Shown here piece after piece: positions 1 to 8,161 of a DNA stretch of 64,000 bases. The translations under genes were made by a program, and so were the position numbers. Within the stretch, counting starts at the first letter, position 1, and each line of letters begins with the position of its first letter. The DNA comes from Brevibacterium epidermidis NBRC 14811 (GTDB taxonomy: Bacteria > Actinomycetota > Actinomycetes > Actinomycetales > Brevibacteriaceae), in NCBI RefSeq assembly GCF_001570805.1, contig NZ_BCSJ01000015.1:124001-188000 (forward strand), written 5' to 3'. Below the pieces are notes generated by a model. That model did no database searches and was not told where the DNA came from. It saw nothing but the letters and a program-made list of their open reading frames with translations.

Positions 1-586
1 GATCGTGGGTGACGTAGACGGTGGTGACGCCGAGGCGGCGGGTCAGGGAGGCGATCTGCGCGCGAGTCTGCACACGCAGCTTCGCATCGAGGTTCGACAG
101 CGGCTCGTCCATGAGGAAGACCTGCGGGGACCGGACGATGGCTCGACCCATCGCCACACGCTGCCGCTGCCCACCGGACAGAGCTTTCGGCTTGCGGTCG
201 AGGTACGCCTCCAGGTCGAGCAGTCGGGCGGCCTCCTCGACGCGCTGATTGCGTTCCTCCTTCGGCACTCCTGCGATCTTCAGGGCGAAAGCCATGTTCT
301 CGCGCACGCTCATATGCGGGTAGAGCGCATAGTTCTGGAACACCATCGCAATATCGCGTTCCCTGGGGGAGAGGTCCGTGACATCGTGCTCGCCGATGCG
401 GATGTGCCCGGAATCGACGGGTTCGAGTCCGGCGAGCATGCGCAGGGTCGTCGACTTCCCGCAGCCCGAAGGGCCGACAAGGACGAGGAATTCCCCGTCG
501 GCGATATCGAGGCTGATCTCGTCGACGGAGGGCGTCAGCGCTTCAGGATACTGACGCAGTGCTTTGTCGAAGGTGACTGTGGCCAT
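1..586 (-). CDS. Sugar/polyol ABC transporter ATP-binding protein (MalK/UgpC type), partial
   Basis: This is the energising ATPase of a binding-protein-dependent carbohydrate importer. Only the first 195 codons lie in the window; the C-terminal part, including the usual MalK-type OB-fold regulatory domain, runs off the left edge. Visible features in order are Walker [10 protein letters not shown] near residue 38, the Q-loop in [12 protein letters not shown], the ABC signature [15 protein letters not shown], Walker [15 protein letters not shown] and the start of the H-loop in VYVTHD, so the visible nucleotide-binding domain looks intact. ATG 586 lies 6 nt after the xylulokinase stop, so the two are almost certainly co-transcribed. 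It is inferred to energise the two permeases encoded at 4730-6612 on the opposite strand. The substrate cannot be read from the ATPase alone, and such ATPases often serve several importers. Confidence 0.93.
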   Translation of the reverse strand, partial: MATVTFDKALRQYPEALTPSVDEISLDIADGEFLVLVGPSGCGKSTTLRMLAGLEPVDSGHIRIGEHDVTDLSPRERDIAMVFQNYALYPHMSVRENMAFALKIAGVPKEERNQRVEEAARLLDLEAYLDRKPKALSGGQRQRVAMGRAIVRSPQVFLMDEPLSNLDAKLRVQTRAQIASLTRRLGVTTVYVTHD

Positions 587-592
587 GAGTTC

Positions 593-2197
593 TCAACCTT
601 TCACGGATGCGTTCGCACCCGAAGATCCACGGTGATCGGTCAGTGACTGATCGGACAGGGTTTGACCGGACAACGAGTGTTCGGATGATGAATGATCGGG
701 CGAGATGAGGCTCGCCGTCTGCTGGGCATAGGACCGGTACTGCTGCCGCACCCGCGAGGGCCGCGGATGCAGAGTGGCGACGAGCTCGACGGACCAGTCC
801 GGCAGGGTCCCCGACAGCGTCCACGCCGCCTGCCGGGCCGCCCCGATGGCAACGTATTCGGCCTGTTCGGGAACGTCGATGGGCACGGTGAAGATGTCTC
901 GGGCGACCTCGCGGACAGCAGGATTGCGCGCCGCCCCACCGATGAGCAGCAGACGGCCGGCTTCCAGGCCCTGCGCCTGCACCGCGTCGAGTCCGTCTGC
1001 CAGACCGCACAGCATGCCTTCGACGAAAGCGCGGGCGACGTTCTCCGCCGAGGAGTTCGCCAAGGTCATCCCCTCGAGGCGGGCCGTGGCATCGGGCAGA
1101 TTCGGGGTGCGCTCGCCCTCGAAATACGGCACGAGCGTGAGCCCGTCCGCCCCCGGCCGGGACGCCAGCGCCAGTGCCGCGAGTTCGTTGTGGCTGACAC
1201 GCAGCAGCTTCGCCGCCGAATCGAGGACCCGGGCGGCATTGAGCGTGGCGACCAGCGGCAGGCGCCCGCCGTCGGCCGACGCGAAGCCGGCGACCGCGCC
1301 GGTCGAATCGGCGATGGACAGGTCGGTGGTGCCGAAGACCGTGCCCGAGGTGCCGATCGAGATGACGAGATCCCCCGAGGTGACCCCGAGTCCCAGCGCC
1401 GCGGCCGCATTGTCCCCGGCCCCGGGGCCCACGACGATTCCGCCCGGGCTGTGCCCGGCCGCCTCGTTGGGGGTGAGGACACGGGGAAGGATGATCGCCG
1501 AGGCGGCTTCCCCCTCCACAGCCACGTCCGTATCCGCGGCGCACGGCAGGCCCGCAGCTTCACGAGCGGGCTGACCGAAGGCAGTAATGAAGAGGTCGAG
1601 ATCGTAGCGAGAGGTGGAGGGGTCGAAATAGGCGGTGCCGCTGGCGTCGGACGCGTCGGTGACCAGCGCCTCGAGCACGGGACCGCGGGCCGAGGAATCG
1701 GCGGGTCCGTATCCGAGGAAACGCCAGGTCAGCCAATCATGGGGCAGGGCAACGGCGGCGACCCGGGCAGCATTGTCCGGTTCGGCATCGCGCAGCCACC
1801 GCAGTTTTGCGGCGGTGAAGGAGGCGACGGGCAGGATCCCGGTGCGGGCGACGTAGTCGGAAGCTCCGACCTCGGCGATGAGGTCTCTGGCCGCGGCCTT
1901 GCTGCGCAGATCGTTCCACAGCAGAGCATCGCGGATGACCTGGCCCTGGGCATCGAGAGCGACGAGTCCGTGCTGCTGACCGCTGATGCTCAGTCCCGCG
2001 ACATCGTCGAGCCCGCCGGCGGCCGCGATCGCCTTCTGCAGGGCCTCCCACCACGCTTCGGGGTCGACCTCGGTGCCGGGAGGGTGCAAGGCCGAACCGG
2101 TGCGGATGATGTCACCGGAGACCGGGTCGGCGATGACGACCTTGCAGCTCTGGGTCGAGGAGTCGACGCCGGCGACAAAACTGCGATTCGTGCTCAT
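593..2197 (-). CDS. xylB: Xylulokinase (FGGY family carbohydrate kinase)
   Basis: The enzyme phosphorylates D-xylulose with ATP to D-xylulose 5-phosphate, feeding the pentose phosphate pathway. The 534-residue protein has the FGGY N-terminal phosphate loop (GVDSSTQS, residues 10-17), the substrate-side motif ISGQQHG near residue 70, WNDLRS near 95 and the C-terminal ATP-side motif IGGAARNPAVREVA near 416. The core matches the family length. After it comes a Ser/His/Asp-rich tail of about 35 residues with repeats such as LSGQTLSDQSLTDH, which is not typical and probably disordered. The start overlaps the stop of the upstream regulator by one base (TAATG), implying translational coupling. A neighbouring polyol dehydrogenase that can make D-xylulose supports the xylulokinase call over other FGGY kinases. 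Confidence 0.9.
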   Translation of the reverse strand: MSTNRSFVAGVDSSTQSCKVVIADPVSGDIIRTGSALHPPGTEVDPEAWWEALQKAIAAAGGLDDVAGLSISGQQHGLVALDAQGQVIRDALLWNDLRSKAAARDLIAEVGASDYVARTGILPVASFTAAKLRWLRDAEPDNAARVAAVALPHDWLTWRFLGYGPADSSARGPVLEALVTDASDASGTAYFDPSTSRYDLDLFITAFGQPAREAAGLPCAADTDVAVEGEAASAIILPRVLTPNEAAGHSPGGIVVGPGAGDNAAAALGLGVTSGDLVISIGTSGTVFGTTDLSIADSTGAVAGFASADGGRLPLVATLNAARVLDSAAKLLRVSHNELAALALASRPGADGLTLVPYFEGERTPNLPDATARLEGMTLANSSAENVARAFVEGMLCGLADGLDAVQAQGLEAGRLLLIGGAARNPAVREVARDIFTVPIDVPEQAEYVAIGAARQAAWTLSGTLPDWSVELVATLHPRPSRVRQQYRSYAQQTASLISPDHSSSEHSLSGQTLSDQSLTDHRGSSGANASVKG

Positions 2198-3165
2198 TAC
2201 GCCTCCTCAGATTCAGATGGGGGAGTGCTGGCCGCCTCGGCGAGGATTTCATCGGCGAGGGCACGGTCGATGATCGCGATGTCGAGGATCCCGGCGGCAC
2301 AGGCGGCACGGACGGCGCGGGCGCGTTCGGCTCCGCGGGCGACTCCGACGGTCGTCGTGGCGCGGCGAAGCTGGTCGAGGGTGACGGCGATGACCCGATC
2401 GTCGATCGTGGTGACATCGGCTCCGTCAGCGGCGAACAGACGTCCGGACACCTCGGCGATGGCACCATCGTCGATGCCCGCCTGACGCTGGGCGGGGGAG
2501 CACTTCTCCCACACCGAGGACAGGCCCTCGGCCCACGAGGCCACTGACACCACGGCGAGATCGAGGTCATCGGCGGCGGCCAGGGTCCCGGAGATCTCGG
2601 GCAGGGCACGCAGGTCTTCGGCTGTTCCGGCCTCGGTGACGAGCAGCGGGGCGGGCAGGCGGACCATGCTCACGGCCGGATCCTGGCCCAGGCGGGTGAA
2701 GATCTCCGAGCTCGGACGGTGCGATTCGAGGCGGAGGGCACCGGCGAGCTGGACGATTGTGCACCGGGGCAGGGCCGGGGTGAAAGCGGCCGCAGAGTCG
2801 AGCGTGCGCGACCAGGACAGGCCGATGCGCATTCCCGCATGAGCATGCCGTCCGACCAGCGACAGTGCGGCCCGACCCATCTGCTGAGAAGCCTGCGTCT
2901 CGTCGGGGACGTCGACGATGACGACCGAGTCCAGGCCGAGCGTCTCGGCGACCTGTTCGGCCAGACCGTCGGCTTCTCCGGCATCGGCTTCGATGGTGAT
3001 GGTCACGACTCCGGTGTCGACGGCTTCTTGGAGGAGGCGGGCGACCTGGAACCGGCTGAGTCCGTTCGCCTTGCCGATCTCGACCTTCGAGCGGCCCTCG
3101 AGATAGTGATCGCGGGCCAGCTGTGCGAGGAAGCGGCGGTGGCGGGCGGTGGGAACCGTGGACAT
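2197..3165 (-). CDS. SorC/DeoR-family sugar-binding transcriptional regulator of the polyol locus
   Basis: Predicted local regulator of 322 residues. An N-terminal helix-turn-helix (about residues 20-50, containing EIGKANGLSRFQVARLL) is followed by a SorC-type effector domain that in this family binds phosphorylated or free sugars. I chose ATG 3165 because a strong ribosome site (gaagggaggaca) lies directly upstream; an in-frame ATG 57 bases further upstream has no such site, and starting there would run the protein into the operator region. It is the first gene of the leftward unit (regulator, xylB, ATPase) and diverges from the importer operon. The intervening spacer carries inverted repeats suited to a protein that controls both directions. 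The role resembles AtlR-type control of arabitol genes in corynebacteria, which is an inference from layout. Confidence 0.9.
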   Translation of the reverse strand: MSTVPTARHRRFLAQLARDHYLEGRSKVEIGKANGLSRFQVARLLQEAVDTGVVTITIEADAGEADGLAEQVAETLGLDSVVIVDVPDETQASQQMGRAALSLVGRHAHAGMRIGLSWSRTLDSAAAFTPALPRCTIVQLAGALRLESHRPSSEIFTRLGQDPAVSMVRLPAPLLVTEAGTAEDLRALPEISGTLAAADDLDLAVVSVASWAEGLSSVWEKCSPAQRQAGIDDGAIAEVSGRLFAADGADVTTIDDRVIAVTLDQLRRATTTVGVARGAERARAVRAACAAGILDIAIIDRALADEILAEAASTPPSESEEA

Positions 3166-3198
3166 TGTCCTCCCTTCGGCGTCGACGACTTTGTGTTC

Positions 3199-3273
3199 GC
3201 TCATATGTGAAGTGTTGCACATCTGATTGGTTCGTGACACAGTATTGCACATATGAGCACGGATGCTCATATG
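3199..3273. promoter_or_regulatory. Divergent operator region of the polyol locus
   Basis: The spacer between the divergent regulator and importer genes holds a perfect inverted repeat at 3250-3273: CATATGAGCA, a 4-bp centre CGGA, then TGCTCATATG. A second related site at 3205-3222 has ATGTG and CACAT arms. The word GTrTTGCACAT also occurs twice, at 3212-3222 and 3242-3252, exactly 30 bp apart, or about three helical turns. This is the arrangement expected for cooperative binding by a SorC-type tetramer. The assignment to the regulator at 2197-3165 is inferred from position. Confidence 0.65.
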
Positions 3274-3334
3274 ATTTTCTCGCAGCGAACCGATGGCGGG
3301 CTGCAATCCCGCAAGGACGAGGGAAGGCACAACG

Positions 3335-4693
3335 ATGAAACACCTGATCACAGGCCGGAGAGTCACATGGGCGGCCATCGGCATGGTTGGAGCGCTGGCA
3401 ATGTCCGGCTGTGGCGGCGCCGGCGGAAGCTCGGCTGGAGGCGGCGGCGATGAGGTCAACGTCCTCATGGTCAACAACCCGCAGATGCAGGACCTGCAGA
3501 AGCTCACGGCCGACCATTTCACCAAGGACACCGGCATCAAGGTCAACTACACCGTGCTGCCCGAGAACGAAGTGCGGGCGAAGATCGGCCAGGAGTTCGC
3601 CGCCCAGGCCGGCAACTACGACGTCGCGTCGATGTCGAACTACGAGATCCCGACCTACGCGAAGAACAAGTGGCTCACCCCCATGGACGAAGGCGTCGTC
3701 GATGCCGAAGGCTTCGACCAGGACGACATCCTCGCCCCCATGGCCGAATCGATGACGGTCGACGACAAGATCTATGGCGAGCCGTTCTACGGTGAGGGCT
3801 CGTTCCTCATGTACCGCACGGACATCTTCGAGAAGGCCGGCGTGGAGATGCCGGAGAAGCCCACCTGGGACGAAGTCTCGAAGCTCGCGGCGAAGGTCGA
3901 CGGTGCGGAGAAGGGCACGAAGGGCATCTGCCTGCGCGGGCTGCCCGGCTGGGGTGAGATGTTCGCCCCGCTGACGACCGTGGTCAACACCTTCGGCGGC
4001 ACGTGGTTCGACGAGGACTGGAACGCCCAGGTCGACTCGAAGGAATTCAAGGAAGCGACGAACTTCTACGTCGACCTCATCAAGGACCACGGCGAATCCG
4101 GAGCCCCGCAGGCCGGCTACACCGAGTGCCTGACGAACCTGCAGCAGGGCAAGGTCGCCATGTGGTACGACTCGACGGCCGCCACCGGAACCCTCGAGGC
4201 CGATGACTCTCCCGTCAAGGGCAAGATCGGCTACGTCGCGGCACCGGTGAAGGAAACGGAGTCGAGCTCCTGGCTCTACACCTGGGCATGGGGCATCCAG
4301 GCCGCAGGCAAGAACCAGGACGCGGCGAAGCAGTTCGTCGCCTGGGCCTCGTCGAAGGACTACGAGGAGACCGTCGCCGAGGAGCTCGGCTGGCAGCACG
4401 TGCCTGCCGGCAAGCGGACCTCGACCTATGAGAACCCCGAGTACCAGAAGGCCGCGAAGCCCTTCTACCAGCAGACCGAGGACGCCATCAACTCGGCCGA
4501 TCCGGTCAGCCCCGGAGTCCAGCCGCGGCCGACGCTGGGAGTCCAGTTCGTGACGATCCCCGAATTTGCAGACCTCGCCACGGGCATCTCCGAAGACGTC
4601 AGCTCCGCCATCGCCGGTCGGACCTCGGCCGATGCGGCCCTGAAGAAGGGCCAGAAGGAAGCCGAGAAGGTCGGAGACAAGTACAAGAAGTGA
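3335..4693 (+). CDS. Carbohydrate ABC transporter substrate-binding lipoprotein
   Basis: Extracytoplasmic receptor of the polyol importer, 452 residues. The basic, hydrophobic N-terminus ends in the lipobox LAMSGC with the lipidated cysteine at residue 26, followed by a Gly/Ser-rich spacer and a family 1 (MalE/UgpB-like) solute-binding fold. Motifs such as YTVLPENEVRAKIGQEFAAQ and the Trp-rich segment WLYTWAWGIQAAG are typical of sorbitol/mannitol-type binding proteins. ATG 3335 is preceded by gagggaagg; an upstream in-frame start at 3293 would spoil the signal peptide. It is the first gene of the rightward operon, with 36 bp to the next start. The exact ligand (D-arabitol, D-mannitol or sorbitol) is inferred from the dehydrogenase downstream. 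Confidence 0.93.
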   Translation: MKHLITGRRVTWAAIGMVGALAMSGCGGAGGSSAGGGGDEVNVLMVNNPQMQDLQKLTADHFTKDTGIKVNYTVLPENEVRAKIGQEFAAQAGNYDVASMSNYEIPTYAKNKWLTPMDEGVVDAEGFDQDDILAPMAESMTVDDKIYGEPFYGEGSFLMYRTDIFEKAGVEMPEKPTWDEVSKLAAKVDGAEKGTKGICLRGLPGWGEMFAPLTTVVNTFGGTWFDEDWNAQVDSKEFKEATNFYVDLIKDHGESGAPQAGYTECLTNLQQGKVAMWYDSTAATGTLEADDSPVKGKIGYVAAPVKETESSSWLYTWAWGIQAAGKNQDAAKQFVAWASSKDYEETVAEELGWQHVPAGKRTSTYENPEYQKAAKPFYQQTEDAINSADPVSPGVQPRPTLGVQFVTIPEFADLATGISEDVSSAIAGRTSADAALKKGQKEAEKVGDKYKK

Positions 4694-4729
4694 CTGCCCG
4701 CACCACCCACCTGACGAAGGATGTTCGAA

Positions 4730-5662
4730 GTGTCAGCTCCAGCCGCCGAGCGTGCATCGCAGCCGATCACGCCGCCGAAACCCCGTGCCAAGGACCGATG
4801 GCTCAAGCGCGCGCCCATGCTGCCGGCGCTGATCTTCGTCATCCTCGTCACCCAGATCCCGTTCGCGATCACGATCATCATCTCGTTCATGAACTGGAAC
4901 GCCGCCTACCCCGATGACATCAGCTTCGGCACCGTGCAGAACTACGTCACCGTGTTCACCGATGCGAACCTGCTCAAGGCCGTCATCGTCACCGTCGGGC
5001 TCACGGTCGGCGTCGTGCTGGCCTCGGCTCTGCTGGGCCTGGGCATCGCCCTGCTGCTCGATCGGAAGTTCATCGGCCGCGGTCTCGTCCGCACCCTGAT
5101 GATCACCCCGTTCCTCGTCGTCCCCGTCGCCGCCGCACTGCTGTTCAAGCACGCGATCTTCAACCCCTCCTACGGTCTGATCAACGGGCTGCTGACCACA
5201 GTGTTCGGTGAGAACGCTCCGCAGCCGGACCTCATGACCTCCAATCCGCTGCTGGGCATCGGGATCGTCCTCGTCTGGCAGTGGACGCCGTTCATGATGC
5301 TCATCATGCTCGCCGGACTGCAGTCGCGACCCATGGACGTCTACGAGGCGGCGCTGGTCGACGGGGCCGGACCGTGGCAGACCTTCCGCTTCATCACCCT
5401 GCCCCACCTGCGTCGATACATCGAGCTCGCCGCGCTGCTGGGTACGATCTACATCGTCCAGAACTTCGACATGGTCTTCACCATGACATCCGGAGGGCTC
5501 GGCACGGCCACCCTGCCGTACGTCATCTACCAGGAGTTCTTCGTCGCCCAGGACTACGGAGTCGCGTCCGCCGTCGGCGTCATCGTCGTCATCGCCTCGC
5601 TCATCACCGCGACCTTCGCCCTGCGCACCGCATCGACCCTGCTCAAGGAGGAGAACTCATGA
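4730..5662 (+). CDS. Carbohydrate ABC transporter permease, first subunit
   Basis: Inner-membrane subunit of the polyol importer (MalF/UgpA type, binding-protein-dependent transport superfamily), about 310 residues with roughly six membrane segments. The cytoplasmic EAA loop that contacts the ATPase is visible as EAALVDGAGPWQTFRFITLP in the second half. A GTG at 4730 is preferred because GAAGGA at 4716-4721 sits at a proper distance. The in-frame ATG at 4721 overlaps that same site and would add only three residues. Its stop overlaps the start of the second permease (ATGA), so the two subunits are translationally coupled, as is usual for heterodimeric importers. Confidence 0.92.
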   Translation: MSAPAAERASQPITPPKPRAKDRWLKRAPMLPALIFVILVTQIPFAITIIISFMNWNAAYPDDISFGTVQNYVTVFTDANLLKAVIVTVGLTVGVVLASALLGLGIALLLDRKFIGRGLVRTLMITPFLVVPVAAALLFKHAIFNPSYGLINGLLTTVFGENAPQPDLMTSNPLLGIGIVLVWQWTPFMMLIMLAGLQSRPMDVYEAALVDGAGPWQTFRFITLPHLRRYIELAALLGTIYIVQNFDMVFTMTSGGLGTATLPYVIYQEFFVAQDYGVASAVGVIVVIASLITATFALRTASTLLKEENS

Positions 5663-6612
5663 GCACCCCCGACCTCACCGTGGACTCCCACCCCGCGCCC
5701 GGGGTGACCCCCACCCCGACCGAACCGGGCGGACCCGGATCCGCAGAGCCGCCTCGGCGGAAGGCGAACGCACCGAGGCGGCCCGGCCAGGGTCGGGCGG
5801 GCAAGATCCTCCTCGGCCTGTTGGCTTGGTTCGTCGGACTCCTGTTCGTCTCACCTCTGCTGTGGATGCTGCTGACCAGCCTGCACGCGGAGGCCGACGC
5901 CTCGACGAACCCGCCGAGCTACTTCGCCCCGCTGACCTTGGAGTCCTATGCCAACTTCTTCGGCGGCGGCAACGGCGCGAACCCGTGGCCGTTCCTCATC
6001 AACTCCGCGGTCGCCGCGATCGTCTCGACCCTCATCGTCCTCGTCCTCTCCACGATGGCCGCGTATTCGCTGGCGATCCGCCGCATCGAACGCTGGTCGG
6101 ACGTGCTGTTCTTCCTGCTGTCGACGAAGATGCTGCCGATGGTGGCGGGCCTCCTGCCCGTCTACCTCGTCGCGAAGTCCTTCGGCATCCTCGACACCTG
6201 GCTGCTGCTCATCATCATCTACTCGGCGATGAACATGCCGATCGCCGTGTGGATGATGCGCTCCTTCCTCGCCGAGGTGCCTGTCGAAGTCCTCGAAGCC
6301 GCCGAACTCGACGGCGCCCGACTGCCGCGTGTATTCATGCAGATCCTGCTGCCGCTGACCGCGCCGGGACTGGCTGCGACCGCGCTGATCTGCTTCATCT
6401 TCTCGTGGAACGAACTCCTCTTCGCCACGGTGCTCACCTCCACGGCGGCGTCGACGGCACCCGTGTTCCTCACCAGCTTCGTCACCTCCCAGGGTCTGTT
6501 CCTGTCGCAGGTGTGCGCGGCCTCGCTCATCATCTCCGTGCCCGTGCTCGTGGCCGGAATCGCCGCCCAGGACAAACTCGTCCAGGGCCTGTCCATGGGA
6601 GCCGTCAAATGA
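5659..6612 (+). CDS. Carbohydrate ABC transporter permease, second subunit
   Basis: Partner permease (MalG/UgpE type) of 317 residues. A Pro/Gly-rich cytoplasmic N-terminus of about 50 residues is followed by six predicted membrane segments, and the EAA loop reads EAAELDGARLPRVFMQILLP. The start ATG 5659 overlaps the stop of the first permease by four bases and follows aaggaggaga. Its own stop overlaps the start of the dehydrogenase by four bases. The long hydrophilic N-terminal extension is somewhat longer than in MalG-like proteins but common in actinobacteria. Confidence 0.93.
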   Translation: MSTPDLTVDSHPAPGVTPTPTEPGGPGSAEPPRRKANAPRRPGQGRAGKILLGLLAWFVGLLFVSPLLWMLLTSLHAEADASTNPPSYFAPLTLESYANFFGGGNGANPWPFLINSAVAAIVSTLIVLVLSTMAAYSLAIRRIERWSDVLFFLLSTKMLPMVAGLLPVYLVAKSFGILDTWLLLIIIYSAMNMPIAVWMMRSFLAEVPVEVLEAAELDGARLPRVFMQILLPLTAPGLAATALICFIFSWNELLFATVLTSTAASTAPVFLTSFVTSQGLFLSQVCAASLIISVPVLVAGIAAQDKLVQGLSMGAVK

Positions 6613-8123
6613 CCGCACCGACCACCGCGCTGTCCCTCAACACCCATAACCTCGCCGAGGTGGCCGACCACGGAATCGCCGTCCCCACCTATGATCGGTC
6701 GGCCGTTCGTCCCGGCATCGTCCACTTCGGAGTCGGCGGATTCCACCGCGCTCATATGGCGATGGTCCTCGACGACCTTATGCAGTCAGGGCTCGCGACC
6801 GACTGGGGGATCGTCGGAGCCGGAGTGCTGCCCCACGATGTGGCCATGCGCGACGCCCTGGCCGACCAGGATCATCTGTACACGCTGACGCTCAAGCACG
6901 CCGACGGGGCCAAGGAACGCCGGGTGATCGGGTCGATCATCGACTACCGGTTCGGACCCGACGACCCGCAGGGACTGCTCGATCTGCTCACCGATGAGAC
7001 GATTCGGATCGTCTCACTGACCGTCACCGAGGGCGGGTACAACGTCAACCCCGTCACCGGAGAGTTCATCGCCGACGAGCCGACGATCGTCGCCGATGTC
7101 GAGGCCCTGCGCGCCGGTGAGCTGCCGGCGACCGTCTTCGGATACATCGTCTCTGCCCTGCGGGCCCGGCGTGAAGCCGGAGTCGCTCCGTTCACCGTGC
7201 AGTCGTGTGACAACATCTCCGAGAACGGTGAGGTGGCCGCGAAGATGTTCTCTGCCTTCGCACGCCTCGTCGATGCCGAACTCGCCGAGTGGATCAGTGA
7301 GTCCGTGTCGTTCCCGAACTCGATGGTCGACCGCATCACCCCGGCCACGACCGATGGTGACCGGGCCGACCTGCTGGCCGACACGGGAGTCACCGATGCC
7401 TGGCCGGTCGTCGCCGAGCCCTTCTTCCAGTGGGTGCTCGAAGACGATTTCACCTCCGGACGTCCGCCCTACGAACACGCCCGCGTCCAGGTCGTCGACG
7501 ATGTGCAGCCCTACGAGCATATGAAGCTGCGGCTGCTCAACTCCGGGCATCAGGGGCTCGCGTACTTCGGTCTCCTCGGCGGATTTACCTTCGCGCACGA
7601 GGCGATGGCGAACCCGGACATCCCCGTTTACCTGCGTCGATACATGGACGAGGAAGGCACACCGAGCCTGGCCTCGCTGCCCGGAATCGACCTCGAGAAG
7701 TACAAGGATTCGCTCATCGAACGCTTCAGCAACCCGGAGATCCGCGACACCCTCGCCCGCCTCGGCGCAGAGTCGTCTGACCGGATCCCCAAGTGGCTGC
7801 TGCCGGTCGTCAAGGACAACCTCGCATCGGGCCACCCGATCGAGGTGGCCGCGGCGATCTGCGCCTCGTGGGCTCGGTATGCCGAAGGGCATGACGAATC
7901 CGGCGGTCGGTTCACCATCGTCGACCGCTATGCCGATGAACTGCAGGCGGTTGCCGCGACACAGGGAGAGGACCCGCTGGCCTTCGTCCGGCAGGAACAG
8001 TTCTTCGGGCCGCTGGCCGAGGAGCCGCGGTTCACCGAACCGTACCTGCAGGCACTGGCATCACTGCACGAACGAGGAGCGAAGGAGACCGCCCGCCGCC
8101 TGGCCGCTCACGAAGAGCTGTGA
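6609..8123 (+). CDS. mtlD: Mannitol dehydrogenase family oxidoreductase (D-arabinitol/mannitol 2-dehydrogenase)
   Basis: NAD-dependent polyol dehydrogenase of the long-chain mannitol dehydrogenase family. Members oxidise D-mannitol to fructose and often D-arabitol to D-xylulose. The 504-residue length fits the family. The N-terminal Rossmann segment contains VHFGVGGFHRAHMA, and the catalytic signature K-x4-N-x2-H is present as KLRLLNSGH near residue 305, followed by GLAYFGLLGG. The start overlaps the permease stop (ATGA). Coupling with an importer and a xylulokinase argues for D-arabitol to D-xylulose as at least one physiological reaction; mannitol to fructose would not need xylB. The symbol reflects family rather than proven substrate. 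Confidence 0.9.
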   Translation: MTAPTTALSLNTHNLAEVADHGIAVPTYDRSAVRPGIVHFGVGGFHRAHMAMVLDDLMQSGLATDWGIVGAGVLPHDVAMRDALADQDHLYTLTLKHADGAKERRVIGSIIDYRFGPDDPQGLLDLLTDETIRIVSLTVTEGGYNVNPVTGEFIADEPTIVADVEALRAGELPATVFGYIVSALRARREAGVAPFTVQSCDNISENGEVAAKMFSAFARLVDAELAEWISESVSFPNSMVDRITPATTDGDRADLLADTGVTDAWPVVAEPFFQWVLEDDFTSGRPPYEHARVQVVDDVQPYEHMKLRLLNSGHQGLAYFGLLGGFTFAHEAMANPDIPVYLRRYMDEEGTPSLASLPGIDLEKYKDSLIERFSNPEIRDTLARLGAESSDRIPKWLLPVVKDNLASGHPIEVAAAICASWARYAEGHDESGGRFTIVDRYADELQAVAATQGEDPLAFVRQEQFFGPLAEEPRFTEPYLQALASLHERGAKETARRLAAHEEL

Positions 8124-8161
8124 ATAGGAGGTGCGCAGGCGCGAACGTTTAGCATGGAGGC

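Noticed and set aside
692-2485. A long rightward open frame of almost 600 codons antisense to xylB and the regulator gene
   Set aside because: Its translation is Arg/Gly/Asp-rich without any recognisable motif, it has no ribosome site, and the opposite strand carries a complete xylulokinase. Long antisense frames are expected at this GC content.
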